A stretch of 5,043 nucleotides of DNA from Bacillota bacterium (GCA_023441125.1 JAEZQV010000111.1:1-5043), one strand, 5' to 3'. Positions 1 to 5,043 are shown, numbered from the stretch's first letter. Translations and numbers: made by a program. Notes: a model not told the origin generated them from the letters alone.

Positions 1-62
1 TACGTCCTCGTCGCGCCTAGCATCTGGACATTTCTAACCCGTTTCCGGCCTTTGCACATAAT
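1..62. other. Non-coding edge segment downstream of dusB
   Basis: These bases follow the dusB stop codon in the direction of dusB transcription. I see no open reading frame with a ribosome binding site and no GC hairpin followed by a T-run, so no terminator for dusB can be placed inside the window. The only visible structure is a short inverted repeat, ACGTCC at 2-7 against GGACAT at 26-31 (six pairs including one G-T wobble), with an 18-base loop. The next gene lies outside the window. Confidence 0.4.
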
Positions 63-1043
63 TTAAATATGTAGTTGAGCTAAACTATCACGATAATCTT
101 TCATTATCGTAATGAAGTCTTCTTTGCTTGCTGCCTGGTTGAACTTTAGCCTGAGTTCGGCGGAGCTGTGGAGGCCTTTGGTGTACCAGGCGGCGTGGCT
201 GCGCATTTCGCGGATGCCGACGTATTCGCCTTTGTGATCAACCAGCATGTCAAGATGCCTTAAGAGCATGTCGATGCGTTCGTTTAATGTCGGCGGCGGC
301 AGTAGTTCGCCGGCTGTCAGATAATGGACAACCTGACGGAACAACCAGGGATTCCCCTGGGCGCCCCGCCCTATCATTATGCCATCACAGCCGGTCTCCG
401 TCAACATGCGCCTGGCATCCTCAGGTGTGCGGATATCCCCGTTGCCGGTAACAGGTATCTTGACCGCCTGCTTTACTTCCCGGATTATATTCCAGTCAGC
501 CTGACCGGAATAAAACTGTTCCCGGGTGCGCCCATGTACACTGACAGCGGACGCACCGGCCGCTTCAGCCAGCCGGGCAATTTGCACGGCATTGACCGAT
601 TTCTCGTCCCAGCCCTTGCGAAATTTGACAGTCACCGGAATATCGCCGGCGGCCTTCACTACCGCAGCAATAATGCGTCCGGCCAAATCAGGGTTGCGCA
701 TGAGGGCCGAACCCTCGCCATTTTTAACAATCTTGGGCGTAGGGCACCCCATGTTAATGTCGATGACATCGACGCCGGCAGCGGCGACAATTTTGGCCGC
801 TTGCCCCATACTCTCAGGCTCCGAACCAAAGATCTGCAAAGCAATCGGCCGTTCCCGCTCATCCATCGCCAGCATTTTTTTGGTGTGCACATTGTCATAA
901 ATGAGACCTTTATCACTTACCATTTCCGAATACACCAGACCGCAGCCCATTTCTTTGGCCAGCAGGCGAAAGGGCAAATCGGTAACCCCGGCCATGGGAG
1001 CCAGTATTACCGGATTGGCAAGTGTAAGTTTGCCGATACGCAT
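63..1043 (-). CDS. dusB: tRNA dihydrouridine synthase, DusB family
   Basis: This FMN-dependent cytosolic enzyme uses NADPH to reduce specific uridines of tRNA to dihydrouridine. The 326-residue length is normal for DusB/NifR3 proteins. In sequence order: the barrel start LAPMAGVTDLPFR (residues 14-26) next to the FMN; DINMGCPTPK (95-104) with the expected catalytic acid C100; the VTVKFRKGW segment (137-145) with K140; SVHGRT (168-173) with H170; GNGDI (200-204); and the FMN-phosphate-binding GRGAQGNPW (226-234). The helical C-terminal tRNA-binding part carries IREMRSHAAWYTKG (277-290). The ATG start is set by an AGGAGGA Shine-Dalgarno a few bases upstream. It lies downstream of coaX, separated from it by a terminator-like hairpin. 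Assignment to the Dus family is firm; the DusB subfamily is inferred from length, C-terminal motif and neighbourhood. Confidence 0.97.
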   Translation of the reverse strand: MRIGKLTLANPVILAPMAGVTDLPFRLLAKEMGCGLVYSEMVSDKGLIYDNVHTKKMLAMDERERPIALQIFGSEPESMGQAAKIVAAAGVDVIDINMGCPTPKIVKNGEGSALMRNPDLAGRIIAAVVKAAGDIPVTVKFRKGWDEKSVNAVQIARLAEAAGASAVSVHGRTREQFYSGQADWNIIREVKQAVKIPVTGNGDIRTPEDARRMLTETGCDGIMIGRGAQGNPWLFRQVVHYLTAGELLPPPTLNERIDMLLRHLDMLVDHKGEYVGIREMRSHAAWYTKGLHSSAELRLKFNQAASKEDFITIMKDYRDSLAQLHI

Positions 1044-1046
1044 AAT

Positions 1047-1053
1047 TCCTCCT
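1047..1053 (-). promoter_or_regulatory. dusB Shine-Dalgarno (AGGAGGA)
   Basis: Read on the minus strand, AGGAGGA lies three bases before the dusB ATG (about five from its GGAGG core). It is a near-perfect anti-Shine-Dalgarno complement and fixes the start. It begins only about five bases after the T-run of the upstream hairpin, so the hairpin and the ribosome site are almost adjacent. Confidence 0.85.
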
Positions 1054-1057
1054 AGAT

Positions 1058-1081
1058 AAAAAGCGGCCAGTTGCTGGCCGC
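1058..1081 (-). terminator. Rho-independent terminator after coaX
   Basis: On the minus strand this reads GCGGCCAG-CAA-CTGGCCGC followed directly by TTTTT (1058-1062). The stem is a perfect eight base pairs (arms 1074-1081 and 1063-1070) with a three-base loop. It sits 24 bases past the coaX stop codon. The plus-strand reading has no T-run after the stem, so the signal is directional for the coaX transcript. No obvious promoter fits between it and dusB. Confidence 0.8.
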
Positions 1082-1105
1082 CTCAGGCTGTTGGTAAATA
1101 AACGG

Positions 1106-1873
1106 TTATTGCCGGTTGCGTTCGTAAATCAATCTCAGCCCTTCCAGGGTCAGGAAAGTATCCACCTTGTCAATGGTATGAGACTCCTGCGCGATCAAAT
1201 TGGCCAGACCACCGGTAGCAACAACGGTAACTTCCTTTCCCAGCTCAGCGCGCATGCGGCGGACAATTTCATCAACCTGTCCAACAAAACCATAAATAAT
1301 GCCGGATTGCATGCTGTTAATGGTATTGCGGCAAATTACTGTTTTCGGTTTGATAAGCTCAATACGGGGCAGTTTGGCAGCCCGTTGGAACAAGGCCTCT
1401 GTCGAAATACCGATACCCGGCGCAATGGCGCCGCCAAGGTAATCCCCGTTTTCCGCCAGGGCGCAAAAGGTAGTGGCTGTACCAAAGTCAACAATAATTA
1501 ACGGTCCGCCATATTTAGCATAAGCCGCTATGGCATTAACAATACGGTCGGCGCCAACTTCCCGCGGATTTTCATATTTGATGCAAATCCCGGTCTTTAC
1601 GCCCGGTCCGACAACAAGCGGATCAACATTAAAATACCGCTGGCACATTCTGGTTAACGGGACAATAAGCGGCGGCACAACAGAGGAAATAACAATGGCT
1701 TCAATGTCCTCCATTTTTATACCCCGATAAGCAAACAGGCTGTATATCAGCATGCCGTACTCATCGCCGGTCTTTTGTTTATCGGTTGACACCCGCCAGT
1801 GATATGTGAGTTCTTCTCCCTCATAAACTCCTAAGACAATGTTGGTATTGCCAACATCAAAGACAAGTAACAT
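1106..1873 (-). CDS. coaX: Type III pantothenate kinase
   Basis: CoaX phosphorylates pantothenate to 4'-phosphopantothenate, the first committed step of coenzyme A synthesis, in the cytosol. Family knowledge: this type belongs to the ASKHA fold, is insensitive to CoA feedback and needs a monovalent cation. The 255-residue protein shows the N-terminal phosphate loop DVGNTN (residues 6-11, acidic D6), the signature VGADRIVN (106-113), the second phosphate loop VDFGTATTF (128-136, with D129) and GGAIAPGI in the C-terminal half. The ATG at 1873 is chosen because AGGGGG (1883-1888) lies nine bases upstream and the protein then begins [11 protein letters not shown], as in relatives. A TTG two codons upstream would leave almost no spacing. 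It probably has its own promoter at 1946-1975 and ends in the hairpin at 1058-1081. Confidence 0.97.
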   Translation of the reverse strand: MLLVFDVGNTNIVLGVYEGEELTYHWRVSTDKQKTGDEYGMLIYSLFAYRGIKMEDIEAIVISSVVPPLIVPLTRMCQRYFNVDPLVVGPGVKTGICIKYENPREVGADRIVNAIAAYAKYGGPLIIVDFGTATTFCALAENGDYLGGAIAPGIGISTEALFQRAAKLPRIELIKPKTVICRNTINSMQSGIIYGFVGQVDEIVRRMRAELGKEVTVVATGGLANLIAQESHTIDKVDTFLTLEGLRLIYERNRQ

Positions 1874-1882
1874 TAGCAAAAT

Positions 1883-1888
1883 CCCCCT
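1883..1888 (-). promoter_or_regulatory. coaX Shine-Dalgarno (AGGGGG)
   Basis: AGGGGG on the minus strand is spaced nine bases from the ATG at 1873 and only three from the in-frame TTG at 1879. It therefore decides in favour of the ATG start. Confidence 0.65.
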
Positions 1889-1898
1889 GTAAAAGCGT

Positions 1899-1928
1899 TA
1901 AGCCGCCGGTCACTACCAAGCGGCCTTA
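1899..1928 (-). other. Hairpin in the coaX 5' leader
   Basis: On the minus strand this segment folds as TAAG plus CCGC (with one bulged G) against GGCG plus CTTA, then a small internal loop, then GGT-AGTG-ACC. That gives about eleven pairs in an interrupted, GC-rich stem. It lies between the predicted coaX start point (near 1939) and the coaX Shine-Dalgarno, so it would be in the mRNA leader. The following bases, TTAACGCTTTTAC, are only partly T-rich and the T4 is displaced from the stem, so it is not a classic terminator. A role in transcript protection or attenuation is inference. Confidence 0.45.
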
Positions 1929-1945
1929 TTTGTTTAGCAGCTATT

Positions 1946-1975
1946 ATTGTACCTTAAAAGCAGAGAAATTGTAAA
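1946..1975 (-). promoter_or_regulatory. Predicted housekeeping-sigma promoter for coaX
   Basis: On the minus strand TTTACA (1970-1975, 5 of 6 to TTGACA) is followed after 18 bases by TACAAT (1946-1951, 5 of 6 to TATAAT). The predicted start is near 1939, leaving a leader of about 65 bases before coaX. The -35 overlaps the U-rich tail of the bioY-end hairpin, which suits a boundary between two transcription units. Confidence 0.6.
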
Positions 1976-2016
1976 TATAAGGCGCAAGCTGACCTTCACA
2001 ACTTAGCTTGGCCGCC
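1973..2016 (-). terminator. Probable terminator at the end of birA-bioY
   Basis: On the minus strand GGCG-(GC bulge)-CAAGCT pairs with AGCTTG-CGCC across a 14-base loop (arms 2005-2016 and 1981-1990). It is followed by TTATATTTA, a U-rich but interrupted tail. The 5' arm includes the last bioY codons and the stop. The bulge, the large loop and the imperfect tail make this a moderate candidate, possibly leaky. Confidence 0.45.
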
Positions 2017-2569
2017 TTAGCTCCAGCAACCCCGCTTTAAGCAACGCCCGCCGCACCCGTACGCCGATATAAACGGCAACCGCGGTCTTAACAATATCCA
2101 ACGGCAAAAACGGCCAGACCGCTAAATTTAAAGCCCGCTCCACAGTCATGGCTTTGTGCAGGACATATTGAAAAGAAAGCATAAACCCGGCCAGGCCGGC
2201 GCCGTAAATAAAGGCCAGGCCAATGAGCATGGCTATGGCGGTATATTTATAGGTTACTGCAAAGTGTTCCGCGACATAGCCAACAATATACGTACAAATA
2301 AAATAGCCTAAAATATAGCCGCCGGTCGGTCCAATCAGCACCGCTGCGCCGGCTTTTCCCTGTGCAAATACAGGTAACCCAAACATACCCAGCAGAACCC
2401 AGACGGCAACGCTGGCCGGCCCCAGACGGCTGCCTAACACCGTGCCGGCCAGCAGCACAAACATAATCTGCAGGGTAATCGGGACAGGCCCTAGCGGAAT
2501 GGATACCTGTGCACTTACGACCAGCAGAGCGGCAAATAAACTGGTGAGCGCCATACTTTTCGGCAGCAT
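2003..2569 (-). CDS. bioY: BioY biotin transporter, S component of an ECF system
   Basis: BioY is the membrane substrate-binding (S) subunit for high-affinity biotin uptake. It works with a shared or dedicated ECF energising module (EcfA/EcfA'/EcfT), none of which is encoded here. The 188-residue protein is almost entirely hydrophobic, with about six membrane segments. It has the family blocks GPVPITLQ (residues 27-34), GMFGLPVFAQGKAG (61-74), GPTGGYILG (80-88) and, near the C-terminus, PFLPLDIVK (153-161), where relatives usually have PFLPGDxxK; the acid and lysine are kept but the glycine is leucine. The start at 2569 is chosen for GAGGAGGT at 2577-2584. The reading frame stays open further upstream, but only inside birA. 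It follows birA by 16 bases and should share its biotin-repressed promoter. Confidence 0.95.
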   Translation of the reverse strand: MLPKSMALTSLFAALLVVSAQVSIPLGPVPITLQIMFVLLAGTVLGSRLGPASVAVWVLLGMFGLPVFAQGKAGAAVLIGPTGGYILGYFICTYIVGYVAEHFAVTYKYTAIAMLIGLAFIYGAGLAGFMLSFQYVLHKAMTVERALNLAVWPFLPLDIVKTAVAVYIGVRVRRALLKAGLLELRRPS

Positions 2570-2576
2570 CAATAAG

Positions 2577-2584
2577 ACCTCCTC
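2577..2584 (-). promoter_or_regulatory. bioY Shine-Dalgarno (GAGGAGGT)
   Basis: GAGGAGGT on the minus strand lies in the 16-base gap between the birA stop (TAG, 2586-2588) and the bioY ATG at 2569, at standard spacing. It fixes the bioY start and rules out the 38-codon upstream extension. Immediate succession suggests coupled translation of birA and bioY. Confidence 0.8.
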
Positions 2585-2585
2585 A

Positions 2586-3569
2586 CTACATCCGGCCTGA
2601 CGCCGGGCGAATGGATACATCCCCGGCCAACACCCGTTCCAGGCCGGCTGCTGTCTCAACCAGCAACGCACCGTCGGCGTCAATGTCGGTAGCCAGACCG
2701 GTAAAGCTTCTGTCTACGCCATGTACATCCACCTGCTGGCCAAGGGTTATGGACTGCTTTTTCCACTCGGCCAGCACCGGTTGAAACCCGGATGTTTTAA
2801 CGGTGTTATAGGCCTGCTCCAATTCGGCCAGAACAGCCGTCAGCAGCTTCAGCCGGGAAATCTGGCAGCCGGCCGCTGCCGCCAAAGAGGTGGCGGTGGC
2901 GGCAATTTCGCCGGGAAAATCCTGAGGATCAATATTGACATTAATGCCCATGCCCATAACCACATAGTTGATGGCGTCCATTTCGGCATTCATTTCCGTA
3001 AGAATACCTACCACCTTGCGGCCCTGGCATAGGATATCGTTGGGCCATTTAATGCCGCAGCCCGTTCCGCTTATGGCATTGATAGCCTTGTTTACGGCAA
3101 CCGCCGCCATGAGCGTACACTTAGCGGCATCCATAGGGTTAAAGGGCGGCCGCAGCACCACTGACAACCATATTCCTTTGCCGTAGGGCGAAAACCAGCC
3201 GCGGGCCAGGCGTCCCCGGCCGGTGTTCTGCATTTCGGCCACAACAATTGTCCCCTCCGGGCAGCCGCCGGCTGCCAGTTGCTTAGCCGTATTATTCGTG
3301 GAATCCAGTTCACTGAAGTAATGGATCTCCCTGCCCAGTATTTTACTTGTCAGGTGGCTTCTAATCTCTTCCGGCAAAAGACGGTCGGTGTTTTGCCGGA
3401 GAGCGTAGCCTAAGCGGGGATGAGCTTCAATTTCATAGCCGGCCTGTTTTAGCGAGCGAATATGCTTCCATACCGCGGTGCGCGACACATTGAGCAGGCG
3501 GGAGATATCCTCACCTGAAATATATTGACCGGCATTATTTTTTAAAAGTTCCAGGACAGCTGTCCGCAT
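2586..3569 (-). CDS. birA: Bifunctional biotin-protein ligase and biotin operon repressor
   Basis: BirA makes biotinyl-AMP and attaches biotin to the lysine of biotin carrier proteins such as AccB. The biotinyl-AMP-bound dimer also represses biotin genes. The 327 residues contain an N-terminal winged helix (about 1-60, with ISGEDISRLLNVSRTAVWKHI at 17-37 and the wing PRLGYAL at 51-57), so this is the DNA-binding class. The ligase domain has SELDSTNNTA (86-95), the biotinyl-AMP loop GRGRLARGW (117-125), KWPND (174-178) and the lysine of GRKVVGILTE (183-192, K185). A C-terminal SH3-like domain starts near 275. The ATG is preceded by GGGAGTG at 3577-3583. It heads a two-gene unit with bioY and has an operator-like dyad over its own promoter, which suggests autoregulation. 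Confidence 0.97.
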   Translation of the reverse strand: MRTAVLELLKNNAGQYISGEDISRLLNVSRTAVWKHIRSLKQAGYEIEAHPRLGYALRQNTDRLLPEEIRSHLTSKILGREIHYFSELDSTNNTAKQLAAGGCPEGTIVVAEMQNTGRGRLARGWFSPYGKGIWLSVVLRPPFNPMDAAKCTLMAAVAVNKAINAISGTGCGIKWPNDILCQGRKVVGILTEMNAEMDAINYVVMGMGINVNIDPQDFPGEIAATATSLAAAAGCQISRLKLLTAVLAELEQAYNTVKTSGFQPVLAEWKKQSITLGQQVDVHGVDRSFTGLATDIDADGALLVETAAGLERVLAGDVSIRPASGRM

Positions 3570-3591
3570 CGTTCTTCACTCCCGAACCTGT

Positions 3592-3624
3592 TTGTTATCC
3601 TAATCATAAAATATCGGTTAACGA
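3592..3624. promoter_or_regulatory. BirA-box-like operator controlling birA-bioY
   Basis: The plus strand shows TTGTTATCC (3592-3600), a 15-base AT-rich spacer, then GGTTAACGA (3616-3624). Each half differs by one base from a TTGTTAACC / GGTTAACAA dyad, which is the known layout of BirA sites (half-sites like TTGTwAACC separated by about 14-16 bases). One half covers the predicted birA start point and the other lies in the -35/-10 spacer, with the -10 between them. Binding of biotinyl-AMP-BirA would therefore block birA-bioY transcription. The binding itself is inferred. Confidence 0.75.
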
Positions 3625-3631
3625 TTGTCAA
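3603..3631 (-). promoter_or_regulatory. Near-consensus promoter of birA-bioY
   Basis: On the minus strand TTGACA (3626-3631, perfect -35) is followed after exactly 17 bases by TATGAT (3603-3608, 5 of 6). The start point should be near 3596, giving a leader of about 27 bases before the birA ATG. It is the strongest promoter visible in the window and is overlaid by the BirA-like dyad, as expected for a strong but repressible unit. Confidence 0.8.
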
Positions 3632-3650
3632 TTCGTCTGCTGTTTACAAT
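3624..3650. repeat. Imperfect inverted repeat between the divergent promoters
   Basis: ATTGTCAAT (3624-3632) and GTTTACAAT (3642-3650, reverse complement ATTGTAAAC) form an inverted repeat with seven of nine positions matching and a nine-base spacer. It covers the -35 of the birA promoter and the candidate -35 of the response-regulator promoter. The right half also matches a BirA half-site (TTGTAAAC), but the spacing is shorter than a BirA operator. It could be a regulator site or simply a product of two facing AT-rich promoters. Confidence 0.4.
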
Positions 3651-3671
3651 GCTCCCTGAGTATGATAGCAT
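3643..3671 (+). promoter_or_regulatory. Candidate promoter of the two-component operon
   Basis: TTTACA (3643-3648, 5 of 6) is followed after 17 bases by TAGCAT (3666-3671, 4 of 6), which would start transcription about 25 bases before the response-regulator ATG. An overlapping TATGAT (3661-3666) is a better -10 but lacks a recognisable -35 at the right distance. This is a weak call, consistent with a promoter that needs an activator. Confidence 0.35.
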
Positions 3672-3704
3672 TTTCTTAGATACACAATGCAAGTGAGGTG
3701 TCTT

Positions 3705-4382
3705 ATGGAACAGATCAAAGTACTGCTTGCCGATGATGAACCTGCCATTGTAGAAGTTTTGCAACTGTATCTGGAGCGGGAAGGGTTCAGAGTATTTCCC
3801 GCTTTGGACGGTCAGGAGGCATTGATAATAGAAGAAACACACCGGCCGGATCTTTTGATCCTGGATGTTATGCTGCCCAAACGAACAGGCTGGGAAATAT
3901 GCCAGGCCATCGAACGCAAGGTTCCTGTTATCTTTTTAACGGCCAAAGGCGCCGAGGCCGATAAACTTACCGGCTTTTCCCTGGGAGCCGACGACTACAT
4001 AACCAAGCCGTTCAGCCCCAAAGAAGTCATCGCCCGCGTTAAGGCTGTTCTCCGGCGCAGCGGCCTGCTGATCGAAGGCGCCAGGCTGGATTTTCCCGGT
4101 ATTAGTATCGATGCCGCTGCGCAGGCGGTGTACTCCGGCGGCGAAAAAGCACAATTGTCACCGAAAGAATTTGAACTGCTGGTTTTTTTGGCCCGTCACA
4201 GCAAACTGGCCTTTTCCCGCGACCAATTGCTGACGAATGTTTGGGGCTACGACTTTGATGGCGCCGACCGCACGGTAGACGCCACCATTAAACGTCTGCG
4301 GCACAAAATTGACAATCCGGAATACAGCTACATTCATACCGTATGGGGCGTAGGTTATAAGTTTGAGGTGACAGGCAAATGA
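3705..4382 (+). CDS. OmpR/PhoB-family response regulator
   Basis: This cytosolic DNA-binding regulator should be phosphorylated by the histidine kinase encoded next to it. The 225 residues divide into a receiver (about 4-117) and an OmpR-type winged helix (about 125-222). Receiver residues are all present: acidic pair D10/D11, phosphoacceptor D54 (LILDVMLPKRTGWE), T79, and K101 in DDYITKPF. The effector domain has LSPKEFELLVFLA (151-163), SRDQLLTNVWGYDF (171-184), the recognition helix DRTVDATIKRLRHKI (188-202) and the wing YIHTVWGVGYKF (209-220). The loop before PVIFLTAK is a few residues shorter than usual. The ATG at 3705 is preferred over one six codons upstream because GTGAGGTG lies at 3693-3700. 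Motifs do not identify the subfamily or target genes, so no symbol is given. Confidence 0.96.
   Translation: MEQIKVLLADDEPAIVEVLQLYLEREGFRVFPALDGQEALIIEETHRPDLLILDVMLPKRTGWEICQAIERKVPVIFLTAKGAEADKLTGFSLGADDYITKPFSPKEVIARVKAVLRRSGLLIEGARLDFPGISIDAAAQAVYSGGEKAQLSPKEFELLVFLARHSKLAFSRDQLLTNVWGYDFDGADRTVDATIKRLRHKIDNPEYSYIHTVWGVGYKFEVTGK
4365..4370 (+). promoter_or_regulatory. Shine-Dalgarno of the histidine kinase gene
   Basis: GAGGTG, inside the last codons of the response regulator, is eight bases before the ATG at 4379. It supports the overlapping start of the kinase gene and translational coupling. Confidence 0.6.
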
Positions 4383-5043
4383 TCCGCTCAATATTTGGCA
4401 AACTGCTGCTGTCGCATTTGGCAATCATTTTAGTTAGTGTACTGACGGTAGGCTTGTTAATGTCGTATCTGGTACGCGAGCATGTTATCGATAATAAACG
4501 CCATGACCTGCTGGTCAAAGGCCAGGCTGCCACGGCTATTGTTACACCCCTTTTGGCCAACGGTCAAAAACCGTCGGAAGCACTGCTTGACGCCATGAGT
4601 GACATGGCCGGCGGTGATATCTGGATTATGGACAAAACCGGCCAGATTATTGCCGGGCAGTTACCGGAAGGCTGGAAAAAAACCACACGGTTGAGCAACT
4701 GGAAGGAGTTATGGGAAAAAGCCGACTGGCAGGATAGCAGCGGCGCGCAAAGAGTATTAAAAACATGGCGCAAAACCGATCCTTCGATCATCGCCGCCTT
4801 GCCACTGCCAACGCAAGGTTCAGCTCCGCCGGCAGCGTTGTTTCTTTACGCCCCGGTGACGGGCGCTACCCGGACAGCCCAAGCTCTGGAGCAGCTACTT
4901 ATTTACTCGCTCTTGGCCAGCAGTGTTATCGCCATTTTAGTCGGCCTGTTTACCGCCCGCAGCTTTACCCGGCCGCTAACCGATATCAGCCGGGCTGCCG
5001 CCGCATTTACGAACGGTGACTATACCAGCCGCACAACAGCTAC
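4379..5043 (+). CDS. Sensor histidine kinase, 3' end truncated by the window
   Basis: The ATG overlaps the TGA stop of the response regulator (ATGA), the usual coupled arrangement of an operon pair. The frame stays open to the window edge (221 complete codons), so only the sensing half is present. Visible parts: a basic start and first membrane helix (about residues 9-31), an extracytoplasmic sensor region (about 32-170), a second membrane helix (about 173-192, LLIYSLLASSVIAILVGLF) and the start of a HAMP linker (SFTRPLTDISRAAAAFTNGDYTSR, about 195-218). The dimerisation/His box and ATPase domain must lie beyond 5043. The sensor region holds six tryptophans (82, 99, 108, 112, 117, 130); I do not recognise a named sensor fold, so the stimulus is unknown. 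The identity rests on topology, HAMP and its regulator neighbour. Confidence 0.92.
   Translation, partial: MIRSIFGKLLLSHLAIILVSVLTVGLLMSYLVREHVIDNKRHDLLVKGQAATAIVTPLLANGQKPSEALLDAMSDMAGGDIWIMDKTGQIIAGQLPEGWKKTTRLSNWKELWEKADWQDSSGAQRVLKTWRKTDPSIIAALPLPTQGSAPPAALFLYAPVTGATRTAQALEQLLIYSLLASSVIAILVGLFTARSFTRPLTDISRAAAAFTNGDYTSRTTA

Noticed and set aside
324..1055. Long open frame of 243 codons on the plus strand
   Set aside because: It lies wholly antisense to dusB, whose motifs are intact; the translation has no recognisable domain and the start has no convincing ribosome site.
1091..1501. 136-codon open frame on the plus strand
   Set aside because: It is antisense to the well-supported coaX gene and shows no family motif.
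1874..1879. TTG start for coaX two codons upstream
   Set aside because: The AGGGGG site would be only about three bases away, while the ATG at 1873 has nine-base spacing and gives the usual N-terminus.
2570..2683. 38-codon N-terminal extension of bioY
   Set aside because: The extension overlaps the end of birA in another frame, reads as non-membrane sequence unlike BioY, and the strong GAGGAGGT site points to the ATG at 2569.
3687..3704. Upstream ATG for the response regulator
   Set aside because: It would put the GTGAGGTG ribosome site inside the coding region and adds six residues not seen in receiver domains; the ATG at 3705 fits better.
4765..5019. 84-codon plus-strand frame near the right edge
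   Set aside because: It overlaps the histidine kinase gene in another frame and encodes no recognisable protein, whereas the kinase frame shows a membrane helix and HAMP.
1..5043. CRISPR array, insertion sequence, tRNA or rRNA gene, phage or defence genes
   Set aside because: I found no regularly spaced repeats, no transposase-like frame with terminal repeats, and no tRNA- or rRNA-like sequence; the coding content is housekeeping and signalling.

Overview
The window looks like ordinary chromosome from a low-to-mid GC Firmicute. The set of type III pantothenate kinase, bifunctional biotin ligase/repressor, solo BioY transporter and DusB, with roughly balanced base composition and strong AGGAGG-type ribosome binding sites, fits the Negativicutes/Clostridia (a Sporomusa- or Pelosinus-like bacterium is my guess). 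This is inferred from gene content and sequence style, not from a search.

Layout. Positions 63-3569 carry four genes on the minus strand, transcribed leftward in the order birA, bioY, coaX, dusB: a biotin-protein ligase/repressor, a biotin transporter, a pantothenate kinase and a tRNA dihydrouridine synthase. Positions 3705-5043 carry a divergent two-component system on the plus strand: a complete OmpR-family response regulator and, overlapping it by ATGA, a sensor histidine kinase cut off by the right edge. The sensor gene has no stop codon in the window.

Transcription units. birA has a near-consensus promoter (TTGACA-N17-TATGAT, minus strand). Across it lies a dyad of the BirA-box type (TTGTTATCC-N15-GGTTAACGA), so birA-bioY should be shut off when biotin is plentiful. 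A hairpin with a U-rich tail lies at the end of bioY, and its tail overlaps the -35 of a second good promoter (TTTACA-N18-TACAAT) that would drive coaX. The biotin unit and the coaX unit therefore appear to be separate. A second, cleaner terminator hairpin lies between coaX and dusB and ends five bases before the dusB Shine-Dalgarno, which makes dusB expression a small puzzle.

Functionally, the left block combines cofactor supply (biotin uptake and attachment, the first step of CoA synthesis) with tRNA modification. The birA-coaX-dusB order is a recurrent Firmicute neighbourhood, often continued by greA and lysS. The right block is a signalling pair whose stimulus cannot be read from the sequence. 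I see no CRISPR array, mobile element, RNA gene or clearly undescribed system. The most informative content is in the intergenic regulatory DNA.
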